From Nitrospirota bacterium (GTDB taxonomy: Bacteria; Nitrospirota; JAOUDF01), in NCBI GenBank assembly GCA_029859385.1, contig JAOUDF010000060.1, positions 1 to 11,651 of the forward strand: a DNA stretch of 11,651 bases, given 5' to 3'. Both the position numbers and the translations under genes were made by a program. Positions 1-6,297 of this stretch are shown here, one piece after another; position 1 is the first letter of the stretch, and every line of letters starts with the position of its first letter. The notes beneath the pieces were generated by a model. The model was not told where the DNA came from. It did not search any database and saw only the letters and a program-made list of their open reading frames with translations.

Positions 1-75
1 AGCGGAATGCGCGCCCGCAAAGGGGCCAATGAGATGGTGGGCAGAGGGTTCAAGCAGGTCCGTTATCTGCACTAA
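1..75 (+). CDS. Rhodanese-like sulfurtransferase, C-terminal fragment (5' end outside window)
   Basis: The first 24 codons are open and end in TAA at 73-75. The visible peptide starts SGMRARKGANEM and ends FKQVRYLH. It matches, position by position, the part of the neighbouring rhodanese that follows its active-site Cys (SGKRSAKAAEIL ... GYKNVSNM), so this is the helix and last strand after a CxSGxR-type active loop. The catalytic Cys would lie just left of the window. The protein stops where rhodanese domains normally continue with a GGxxxW motif, so its C-terminus is short. Neither other forward frame restores that motif. It probably forms a tandem sulfurtransferase pair with the next gene, 52 bp downstream. 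The family call rests on only 24 residues. Confidence 0.6.
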   Translation, partial: SGMRARKGANEMVGRGFKQVRYLH

Positions 76-116
76 TTAAAGACAGGTGCGTTTCACGTTC
101 AGATGCGCACTACTTG

Positions 117-122
117 AGGAGG
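117..122 (+). promoter_or_regulatory. Shine-Dalgarno site fixing the start of the exported rhodanese
   Basis: AGGAGG lies 5 nt before the ATG at 128. It supports that start over an in-frame ATG at 86, which would add 14 residues in front of a good signal peptide. Confidence 0.85.
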
Positions 123-127
123 AAACA

Positions 128-535
128 ATGTATCACAAGATTCTCGGAAGAATCGCCGTTGTGGTTTCCGTGTTGTTGCTGACGCTTGCGATTTCCGTGT
201 CCCTCCATGCGGGGGAAAAGGCATACAAGGACCTTACGGTGGAACAGGTCAAGGCGAAGCTCGACGCCAAAGAGAAGTTCACCCTCGTGGATGTGCGCAC
301 CAAGGAGGAGTGGAAAGAGGACGGCCATATCAAGGGAGCGTTCCTGATGCCCGTTCAGGAGCTGGAGAGCCACTTCCGCCATCTGGACAAGGATGCTGAA
401 ATCGTTGTCTACTGCCGATCGGGAAAGCGCAGCGCCAAGGCCGCGGAAATACTTACGACCAACGGCTACAAGAACGTAAGCAACATGACCGGCGGTATCA
501 TGGAATGGAAGGCTAAAGGATACCCGGTGAAATAG
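128..535 (+). CDS. Exported single-domain rhodanese-like sulfurtransferase
   Basis: This is a 135-residue single-domain rhodanese. Such proteins carry sulfur as a persulfide on the active-site Cys, or serve as redox or thiol partners. Residues 1-28 form a Sec signal peptide: basic start, hydrophobic core at about 9-24, and a likely signal peptidase I site after SLHA (Ala28). The mature domain has the family landmarks LVDVRTKEEW (53-62), the GHIKGA loop (66-71), the active loop YCRSGKR with catalytic Cys96 (95-101), and the final TGGIMEWK (121-128). The length is normal for this class. The ATG at 128 is chosen because of its Shine-Dalgarno site and because it gives a proper signal peptide. The gene follows another rhodanese fragment in the same direction, so the two may be co-transcribed. 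The physiological substrate cannot be told from the sequence. Confidence 0.9.
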   Translation: MYHKILGRIAVVVSVLLLTLAISVSLHAGEKAYKDLTVEQVKAKLDAKEKFTLVDVRTKEEWKEDGHIKGAFLMPVQELESHFRHLDKDAEIVVYCRSGKRSAKAAEILTTNGYKNVSNMTGGIMEWKAKGYPVK

Positions 536-548
536 TTCTTTCCCCTTC

Positions 549-576
549 GCAGGGGTGCAGGACTCTGCGCCCCTGC
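549..576 (+). repeat. Strong hairpin after the rhodanese gene
   Basis: Arms at 549-559 and 566-576 pair over 11 bp with one G-U wobble and a 6-nt loop (560-565). It starts 13 nt after the rhodanese stop codon. No T-run follows in either direction, so it is not a textbook intrinsic terminator, though it could stabilise the 3' end or help stop transcription. Its outer right edge, read on the minus strand, begins ATGCAGGGGCG. The same 11 bases form the edge of the 61-bp repeat at 7157-7217, which suggests a related or decayed copy of one intergenic repeat family. Confidence 0.65.
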
Positions 577-623
577 ATATATCCCGTCATTGTCTGTTTA
601 AAATCAATTAATTCCAGATATAT

Positions 624-650
624 TCAAGGTTCCCCTCCTTCTGCCGAAAC
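624..650 (+). promoter_or_regulatory. Candidate sigma-28 (FliA) promoter for the chemotaxis operon
   Basis: TCAAGGTT at 624-631 and GCCGAAAC at 643-650 are separated by exactly 11 nt. The enterobacterial FliA consensus is TAAAGTTT, 11 nt, GCCGATAA. Each half matches at 6 of 8 positions. The site is about 75 bp upstream of the first gene of a chemotaxis operon, where a flagellar sigma factor promoter would be expected. The call is by eye, and the consensus in this lineage may differ. Confidence 0.4.
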
Positions 651-725
651 AAAACATAACTCCTTGTGTGTCCCGAAACCACAACCACTTGTTCGTAAAC
701 TGTTTAATTTTTCAGGGGCCATCCG

Positions 726-1019
726 GTGATACTGAGAATGAGCGATGATCTCTTTGACCGTATCGTAGTCGATGGGAAGCTGGATATCTCTGCCGCCGCG
801 GAGTTGCTGGAGGTTATCAAGGATGCAGCGGCTGAAGACCGTGATCTGCTTATAGATATCAGCGAGGTCGAAGCCATAGGCTTTCCCGCGTTACAAGTCC
901 TGGCGGCGGCGATGAAAGACTTCAGAGGCCGGAAGAAGCAGCTGATGATTTCCAGGCCGTCCGTCTCCTGTGAGGAAATCGTGGAACTTGCCGGCTTCAA
1001 GCCATTACTCTACGAGTGA
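726..1019 (+). CDS. STAS-domain protein (anti-sigma-factor-antagonist-like), first gene of che operon
   Basis: This 97-residue protein is a single STAS domain, the fold of SpoIIAA and MlaB. Visible features are the N-terminal strands (FDRIVVDGKLDISAA, 10-24), the central strand LLIDISEVEAIG (41-52), the following helix ALQVLAAAMKDF (55-66), and the last strand and helix with SVSCEEIVELAGF (79-91). The loop that normally reads DSSGL or DTAGL reads GFPAL (52-56). The usual phospho-acceptor Ser/Thr is therefore missing, and Pro54 aligns with SpoIIAA Ser58. The GTG start at 726 is chosen because AGGGG (714-718) lies 7 nt before it; the ATG at 738 is a possible alternative. The gene is 58 bp upstream of cheA. 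STAS genes beside cheA are known in delta-type proteobacteria, but their role is poorly defined. Confidence 0.8.
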   Translation: MILRMSDDLFDRIVVDGKLDISAAAELLEVIKDAAAEDRDLLIDISEVEAIGFPALQVLAAAMKDFRGRKKQLMISRPSVSCEEIVELAGFKPLLYE

Positions 1020-1077
1020 CGCCGGACTCAAGCTCATTGCGCCTTGTCCCTGCACAACTAAGATTTCGGACAGTGTC

Positions 1078-3204
1078 TTGGATAAATCAAAACTGCTTCA
1101 GATATTTATTGAGGAGTGCGATGAAAACCTCCGGTCGATGGAGACTGACACGCTGTGCCTTGAAGCCGATCTCAAGGACAAAGATGCGCTGAGTGCCGTC
1201 TTCCGCGCAATCCACTCCATCAAGGGGGGGGCCATGAGCTTCGGCATGTCCGAAGTGGCCTCCTTCAGCCACTCCCTTGAGGAGATGCTGGATGGTATGC
1301 GCAAAGGGTCTGTTCCGGTTACGGGAGAACGGACCTCTCTCATTCTGGCTGCCGCCGACTGCCTCAAAAAGATGCTGGCCGCGCAAAAGGGTCAGGGAGA
1401 AGTCGACCCTTCCGTCCCGGCAAATATCCTTGTCAGAATATACGAAATCAGCAAGGGAAAGGCCGTAGCGTCACCGGCTCCCGTGTCGATGAGCAAAACA
1501 GCTGCGCCCCATTCCCTGTCTTTTGCCAACGGTGTTCATGTCAAATACCATCCCAATCCGTTGTGCCTCAGTCGAGGAGAAGATCCTCTGCTGGCGCTGG
1601 GAAAGTTCTCGAAAGAACTCACTATTACGTCTTTAAAGGCGCGGAGCGATGATCTCCCTCCCCTGAACCAGCTTTCTCCTGATATTTGCTATATGTGGTG
1701 GGAAATAGACGGTACTTCCGGCCTTCCCCGGGAGCTGCTTCTCCGGAACATCGCGGGGATGGTGGGAGGAGGTATCGATGTGCAGATTACCGCTTCAGTT
1801 GAGGACCCTCTCCAAACGCTCTCCGATTGTCCCGGCAGCCTTCTTGGCTCCATTCTTGTCGAGGATGGTCTGGTAGATGAGGGGCAACTTACCCGTGTTC
1901 TCGCAAATCAGCCCATTGACAAGAAACTGGGAGAAGCACTGATTGAAGAAGGAATGCTTACCCCCCTCCAGCTTGGGGCGGCTCTGGAAAAACAGAAGGC
2001 GATCAGCCGGGGGCTGGGCGGTTCTTCGGTCAAAGTGGACTCGCAAAAACTTGACCGGCTGGTGAACCTGAGCGGTGAACTGACCATTACGCGGTCACTC
2101 CTTTCCCACGGGTCTTTGGCTGAATATTGGCAGAGCGCGCCGGGGATGAAGGAGGCCATGGAGCGCCTGGAAAGGCATAGCCGAGACCTTCAGGAAACGG
2201 CGATGTCGCTTCGCATGCTTCCGGTAGGCAATGTCTTCAACCGGTTTCCCCGGATGGTAAGGGATGTATCCGCCATGTGCCGGAAGAAGGCAATACTGGT
2301 CATAGCCGGTGAGAATACCGAGCTCGACAAGGCGATAATCGAGCATCTCGGCGACCCTCTTACCCATATCCTTCGCAATGCCATAGACCATGGGGTTGAG
2401 CCACCGGACGTACGAGTGGCCAAAGGGAAACCAGAGGCGGCCACTATCCGTCTCAAGGCATGGGAAGAGGCCGGGACGGTGGTGATCAGCGTAGAAGACG
2501 ACGGTCGGGGGCTTGACCAGGAAGCCATTCTGGAAAGGGCCAGGTCCGTCGGGTTGCTCAAGGGTGACGATATCCAGATGAGCGAGCAGCAAATTTACTC
2601 ATTCATATTCGAGCCGGGATTTTCGACCAGCAGCGAGGTTTCCGATATTTCCGGTCGTGGGGTGGGACTGGACGTCGTTAAAAAAACAGTGGAATCTCTC
2701 GGAGGCACTATAGGGATTTCCACGCGGCCCGGTGCCTTCACCCGCTTTGTTCTCCGGTTGCCCTTGACCATGGCGATTATTGACGGGCAGTTGGTGCGGG
2801 TGGGAGATGAGCGGTTTGTTATTCCGGTAACGGCAATCCTGGAGAGCAAAAGGCCGCTGCCTTCGGAGATAAAGACGGTTCAGGGAACCGAAGAAGTGCT
2901 CTTCTGGCGGGACGGCTGTATTCCTCTCATCCGTCTTTACGAAACCCTTGGCGGAAATGCATGGGAAACAGAGCCGTCCAACGCACTCGTGGTAATTATC
3001 GAAGTTGATGATCGATGTTATGCCCTCATGGTTGATGATGTACTGGAGCAGCAGCCGCTGATCATCAAGGGGCTGGGTGACATGCTCAACCGTACTCCCG
3101 GAATCGCCGGCGCCTCTATTCTCGGTGACGGCAGCATCGTGCTGATACTGGATATACCGGGCGTGATTGCTTATGAAGAAAGGCGTGAGCATGCCGCAAG
3201 ATGA
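1078..3204 (+). CDS. cheA: Chemotaxis sensor histidine kinase CheA with inserted MshEN-like repeats
   Basis: CheA autophosphorylates under receptor control and passes phosphate to CheY-type receivers in the cytoplasmic chemosensory array. From the TTG at 1078 it has 708 residues. The HPt (P1) domain spans about 4-105 with phospho-His46 in HSIKGG. Residues 148-240 form a domain with FANGVHVKYHPNP, RGEDPLLAL and LSPDICYMWWEI, which I associate with CheAs of this type but cannot name. Residues 253-310 hold two repeats (LLGSILVEDGLV and KLGEALIEEGML) resembling the N-terminal MshEN/GspE domain. Next come the dimerisation helices from 319 (VDSQKLDRLVNLSGEL), the ATPase with N box HILRNAIDHG (430-439), G1 DDGRGLD (474-480), F box FIFEPGFSTS (509-518) and G2 SGRGVGLDVV (525-534), and the CheW-like P5 domain at about 565-700. 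No classical P2 domain is evident. The TTG start has only a weak upstream GGAC. An in-frame ATG at 970 would overlap the STAS gene by 50 bp and add 36 residues unlike CheA. The stop overlaps cheW. Confidence 0.93.
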   Translation: MDKSKLLQIFIEECDENLRSMETDTLCLEADLKDKDALSAVFRAIHSIKGGAMSFGMSEVASFSHSLEEMLDGMRKGSVPVTGERTSLILAAADCLKKMLAAQKGQGEVDPSVPANILVRIYEISKGKAVASPAPVSMSKTAAPHSLSFANGVHVKYHPNPLCLSRGEDPLLALGKFSKELTITSLKARSDDLPPLNQLSPDICYMWWEIDGTSGLPRELLLRNIAGMVGGGIDVQITASVEDPLQTLSDCPGSLLGSILVEDGLVDEGQLTRVLANQPIDKKLGEALIEEGMLTPLQLGAALEKQKAISRGLGGSSVKVDSQKLDRLVNLSGELTITRSLLSHGSLAEYWQSAPGMKEAMERLERHSRDLQETAMSLRMLPVGNVFNRFPRMVRDVSAMCRKKAILVIAGENTELDKAIIEHLGDPLTHILRNAIDHGVEPPDVRVAKGKPEAATIRLKAWEEAGTVVISVEDDGRGLDQEAILERARSVGLLKGDDIQMSEQQIYSFIFEPGFSTSSEVSDISGRGVGLDVVKKTVESLGGTIGISTRPGAFTRFVLRLPLTMAIIDGQLVRVGDERFVIPVTAILESKRPLPSEIKTVQGTEEVLFWRDGCIPLIRLYETLGGNAWETEPSNALVVIIEVDDRCYALMVDDVLEQQPLIIKGLGDMLNRTPGIAGASILGDGSIVLILDIPGVIAYEERREHAAR

Positions 3205-3676
3205 TGCGCAACAGCGACAGGGTAGTGAACAGGGAGATGACAAGCAGTTTGTCGTCTTTCAGGTGGCGGGTGAAGAGTACGGCGTGGATGCCCTCCGCGT
3301 ATTGGAGATCACCGGAGTGTCGGCTATCACGAGAGTACCGTATGCCCCGTCTTTTGTCAGGGGTGTCTCTCATTTGCGGGGAACGATTATGCCGGTAATG
3401 GATCTGCGGTTGAGGCTGGGTTTCCCGGAGATGGAATACGGTAGATACACCAGCATGATCGTCCTTCAGAACGATGAGGGGATTTTCGGGTTCATCGCAG
3501 ATACGGTCGATGACATGCTTTCCCTGCCGGAGGCATCGATAATGGCGCCTCAAGACATGGGTATGAAAGCCGGAGCCGGATTGATAAGAGGAATGGTGAT
3601 GCTGGAAGGTCGCATGATAATGCTGTTAGATGTTGACCGTCTGTTTGTTGCGGAAGAAATTGGAGGCCGAAGCTGA
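3191..3676 (+). CDS. cheW: Chemotaxis coupling protein CheW
   Basis: CheW bridges chemoreceptors and the CheA P5 domain in the signalling array. The 161-residue protein is one CheW domain after a short polar N-terminus (1-17, rich in Gln and Asp). Domain landmarks are QFVVFQVAGEEYGVDALRV (19-37), the hydrophobic core segment FVRGVSHLRGTIMPVMDLR (55-73) in which RG and PVMDLR are the usual conserved parts, FGFIADTVDDML (99-110), and the terminal strand RMIMLLDVDRLF (141-152). In the common V-N-L-R-G motif the Asn is replaced by His61. The ATG at 3191 is chosen because AAAGG lies 8 nt upstream and the domain begins soon after; an in-frame TTG at 3167 is less likely. The start overlaps the cheA stop by 14 bp, implying translational coupling and near-equal production with CheA. 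Confidence 0.93.
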   Translation: MPQDDAQQRQGSEQGDDKQFVVFQVAGEEYGVDALRVLEITGVSAITRVPYAPSFVRGVSHLRGTIMPVMDLRLRLGFPEMEYGRYTSMIVLQNDEGIFGFIADTVDDMLSLPEASIMAPQDMGMKAGAGLIRGMVMLEGRMIMLLDVDRLFVAEEIGGRS

Positions 3677-3682
3677 TGCTGC

Positions 3683-3688
3683 GGAGGG
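3683..3688 (+). promoter_or_regulatory. Shine-Dalgarno site fixing the MCP start
   Basis: GGAGGG lies 7 nt before the ATG at 3696. It favours that start over an upstream in-frame ATG at 3630 inside cheW. Confidence 0.8.
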
Positions 3689-3695
3689 TACTATT

Positions 3696-5429
3696 ATGAA
3701 CATGTCTTTCAGGAAGATAATTTATCTGGGCGTTTCTCTGGTAGTAGCGGTGATCATTGTCGCCGGCGGCCTCAGCGCCTATCACGCGCGGGAAGACAGC
3801 GCCACATCAAGGGCGCTTGCTGCGCATATCGAGCTGGGCAGAGTTGTGGCTGAGGCAAACAGAAAGGCGCAGCAGATAAACAGCCAGCTTGCTGCCATGG
3901 CAGTAGTCGCGGATCCGAGGCTGGAGAAAGCCATGCATGAAGGTCTCCTGAAGACAGAAGAGGAGATGCTCCATACGGTAGAACAGATGCAAAATTTGCC
4001 GGGACTTGATGCGGAAGAGCAGAAGGCTGTCGCCACATTCAAGACGACATGGAGCTCATACCGCGACATTCGCGAGAAGGTTATCCTGGCCGGCGTGCAG
4101 AAAGGGCAGGGTCAGATTATTGTTGCAGGGGCCGCTTTTGACGATGCCATGCAGAACCTCAATATTCTTCAGCAATTAAGCGCCGCAAGGGCAAAGGCAC
4201 ATCTAGACCATGCCTTTATCGCGCACTCGGCGTTTCTCAATTCCTGGGGCGGGATAGCGTTCGCCATGGTGCTGCTGTGCATTTTCGTGGCAGTGTTTCT
4301 TGGTCGCCGGGTATCGAGCAACCTTGAAGATATTGTAGCTGCCGCCGAATCCATGGCGAAAGGAGACCTCAGCAGAAGGGTTTCGCACCAGGGAGATGAG
4401 GATTTCCGTCGTCTGGAGATTGCCCTCAACAAGATGGCAGACAACTTTGAGAAACTGCTTCAAGAGGTGACTGAGCGGTCATACGACGTTTCTCTCGGGG
4501 CCAAGCAGCTTTATCAGGCGAACGACAGTTTTGCCAGCACGCTTACCGTCCAGACTGCCATGGTAGAGGAAACGACTGCCACCATGGATGAAATGGCCGA
4601 TGCAATCAGGCAGAACGCCGATTCTGCCAAAAATGCCAACCGGTTGATGTCTCAGGCCAGGCAGAGTGCGGAAGACGGTGGCCGTGTCATGGGGAATGCC
4701 TTTGCCGCCATGAAGGAAATCAGCACCAGCAGCAGGATGATCGCCGATATTATCGGCGTCATTGACGATATCGCCTTCCAGACCAATCTGCTTGCCCTGA
4801 ACGCCGCTGTGGAGGCAGCAAGGGCCGGTGAGCATGGAAGGGGTTTTGCGGTTGTTGCCCAGGAAGTGCGCAACCTGTCCCAGCGGTCGGCAAAGGCGGC
4901 CAAAGAGGTTTCGGCACTCATCCAGGAGAACCTCAAGAAGACGGAAAACGGCTCACTGCTGGCAGACCAGTCTCTTGCAACTCTCCGGGAGATCGTCGAC
5001 AACGTGAAGCAGATGGCGGAGCTGATGTCGGAGATAAGCGCGGCTTCTCAGGAACAGGCCCATGGGGCCGAGCAGGTACAGCAGGCAGTGGTCCAGCTCG
5101 ATCAGGTTACGCAGCAGAACGCCGCCCTCCATCAGGAAACATCGGCGGCTGCAAGCGATATGGCCGAGCTTGCCCAGCACTTGTGTACGCTGGTGCGGTC
5201 ATTCAAGGTGTCTCCGGGCAGTAACGATCTGATTGAAACCTCCGTATCCGATAAGGGGATTTCTTCTTCCGCTGACACAGTACCGACCGTGCAGTCGAAA
5301 ATTGTTGAGGTGCCGGACACCGGGGTGATATCGGGCAAGGTGACGCCGTTGCACAGGCCAGCGAAAAAAGCTGCGCAGGGAAGGGGCGGGTCCTTCGAAC
5401 CCCTTCAGAGAGAGGACGATGAATTCTGA
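3696..5429 (+). CDS. Methyl-accepting chemotaxis protein (transmembrane chemoreceptor)
   Basis: This is a 577-residue membrane chemoreceptor. TM1 is at about 8-27 (IIYLGVSLVVAVIIVAGGL). A mostly helical periplasmic sensor of about 150 residues (30-183) resembles a four-helix-bundle ligand domain. TM2 is at 185-203 (GGIAFAMVLLCIFVAVFLG). A HAMP linker follows (about 204-258), then the long cytoplasmic coiled coil. The highly conserved hairpin tip, which contacts CheA and CheW, is at 356-399 and includes FQTNLLALNAAVEAARAGEH. The adaptation helices flank it. After the signalling domain (ending about 503) comes an unstructured tail of roughly 70 residues ending REDDEF, which lacks the NWETF-type CheR tether of enteric receptors but has a similar acidic, Phe-ended form. 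The gene starts 19 bp after cheW and its stop overlaps cheR by 11 bp, so it is probably the cognate receptor. The ligand cannot be deduced. Confidence 0.95.
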   Translation: MNMSFRKIIYLGVSLVVAVIIVAGGLSAYHAREDSATSRALAAHIELGRVVAEANRKAQQINSQLAAMAVVADPRLEKAMHEGLLKTEEEMLHTVEQMQNLPGLDAEEQKAVATFKTTWSSYRDIREKVILAGVQKGQGQIIVAGAAFDDAMQNLNILQQLSAARAKAHLDHAFIAHSAFLNSWGGIAFAMVLLCIFVAVFLGRRVSSNLEDIVAAAESMAKGDLSRRVSHQGDEDFRRLEIALNKMADNFEKLLQEVTERSYDVSLGAKQLYQANDSFASTLTVQTAMVEETTATMDEMADAIRQNADSAKNANRLMSQARQSAEDGGRVMGNAFAAMKEISTSSRMIADIIGVIDDIAFQTNLLALNAAVEAARAGEHGRGFAVVAQEVRNLSQRSAKAAKEVSALIQENLKKTENGSLLADQSLATLREIVDNVKQMAELMSEISAASQEQAHGAEQVQQAVVQLDQVTQQNAALHQETSAAASDMAELAQHLCTLVRSFKVSPGSNDLIETSVSDKGISSSADTVPTVQSKIVEVPDTGVISGKVTPLHRPAKKAAQGRGGSFEPLQREDDEF

Positions 5430-6297
5430 GAGGGTAGCTGCCAGCGTGTCTGCGCGGGAAATAATCCAGCCGGTTCTTTTTGAGCGTTTCCGGGAACTTA
5501 TCCGGCGGACTGCGGGGATACATATCGCCTCGTATAAGAATTCATTCCTGGCGAACAGGCTGAGGCAGCGCATGTCATTCCTCGAAATCGACTTTTTTGA
5601 GGAGTACTGGAACTATATTTCGGGCGAGGGAGGGAAGGAGGAGCTTCAGATACTGCTAGAGCTTGTGACTACCAATGTCACTTCGTTCTTCCGGGAGAAC
5701 AACCAGTTCGAATTTCTTCTCACCACGGTTCTTCCTGAATTTGTGAACCGGGCGGAGGCCGGTGGGCAACGACGAATCCGGGTATGGAGCACGGCATGTG
5801 CCTCGGGTGAGGAGCCTTATTCCATTGCCATGACGCTTATGGAAGGGCTGCCGTCTCCTCAACGTTGGGATGTCAAGATACTTGCCTCGGATATCTCTCT
5901 TAAAATGCTGGAAAGGGCAGCTGAGGGACTATATACCGTTGAGAGTGTGAGCGAGCTTTCCTCCAGACGGCGGCGGTTCTTCGAGGAATCGGGCAGGATG
6001 TGCAGAATAACGCCGGATATTGCCGACTGGGTTGTGTTGAAGAGGATTAATCTCGCCGGAGGAAAGTTGCCTGTAAAGGCGCAATTCGACATGATCTTCT
6101 GCCGTAATGTGATGATATACTTTGACAGGACAACCCAGCGACGGGTGGTGGAGGAGCTGGTAAGTCACCTGAAGGATGGCGGTTATCTGTTCATGGGGCA
6201 TGCGGAATCATTACGGCAGCATACCGACCTCGTAGAGTTCGTTGAGCCGACGATCTATCGCAAGAGAAGGGTAAGGCAAGTAAATGATGCAGCTTAG
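5419..6297 (+). CDS. cheR: Chemotaxis protein methyltransferase CheR
   Basis: CheR transfers methyl groups from S-adenosylmethionine to glutamates on chemoreceptor adaptation helices. The 292-residue length is typical. The N-terminal helical domain (about 15-80) is followed by TTNVTSFFRE (84-93) with the conserved Arg92. The SAM-binding motif I segment is WSTACASGEEPYSIAM (123-138). ASDIS (156-160) carries the acidic residue expected to hold the SAM ribose. FDMIFCRNVMIYFD (223-236) and GGYLFMGHAESL (254-265) complete the Rossmann-type fold. The ATG at 5419 overlaps the receptor stop by 11 bp and follows a GAGAGAGG stretch. No methylesterase gene (cheB) or deamidase gene (cheD) accompanies it here. 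Confidence 0.95.
   Translation: MNSERVAASVSAREIIQPVLFERFRELIRRTAGIHIASYKNSFLANRLRQRMSFLEIDFFEEYWNYISGEGGKEELQILLELVTTNVTSFFRENNQFEFLLTTVLPEFVNRAEAGGQRRIRVWSTACASGEEPYSIAMTLMEGLPSPQRWDVKILASDISLKMLERAAEGLYTVESVSELSSRRRRFFEESGRMCRITPDIADWVVLKRINLAGGKLPVKAQFDMIFCRNVMIYFDRTTQRRVVEELVSHLKDGGYLFMGHAESLRQHTDLVEFVEPTIYRKRRVRQVNDAA

Noticed and set aside
86..127. ATG at 86 as the rhodanese start
   Set aside because: It would place a charged, partly acidic stretch before a standard signal peptide, and AGGAGG sits exactly upstream of the ATG at 128.
549..576. Hairpin after the rhodanese as a Rho-independent terminator
   Set aside because: The stem is strong but no T-run follows on either strand, so it is listed as a repeat or hairpin only.
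536..725. Sigma-54 promoter or a second sigma-28 -10 (CCCGAAAC near 671) ahead of the STAS gene
   Set aside because: No GG/GC pair with the -24/-12 spacing was found. The second CCGAAAC has no matching -35 half 11 nt upstream.
970..1077. ATG at 970 as the cheA start
   Set aside because: It overlaps the STAS gene by 50 bp and adds 36 residues (including PCPCTT) unlike any CheA N-terminus. The HPt domain begins right after the TTG at 1078. It cannot be fully excluded because the TTG has a weak ribosome site.
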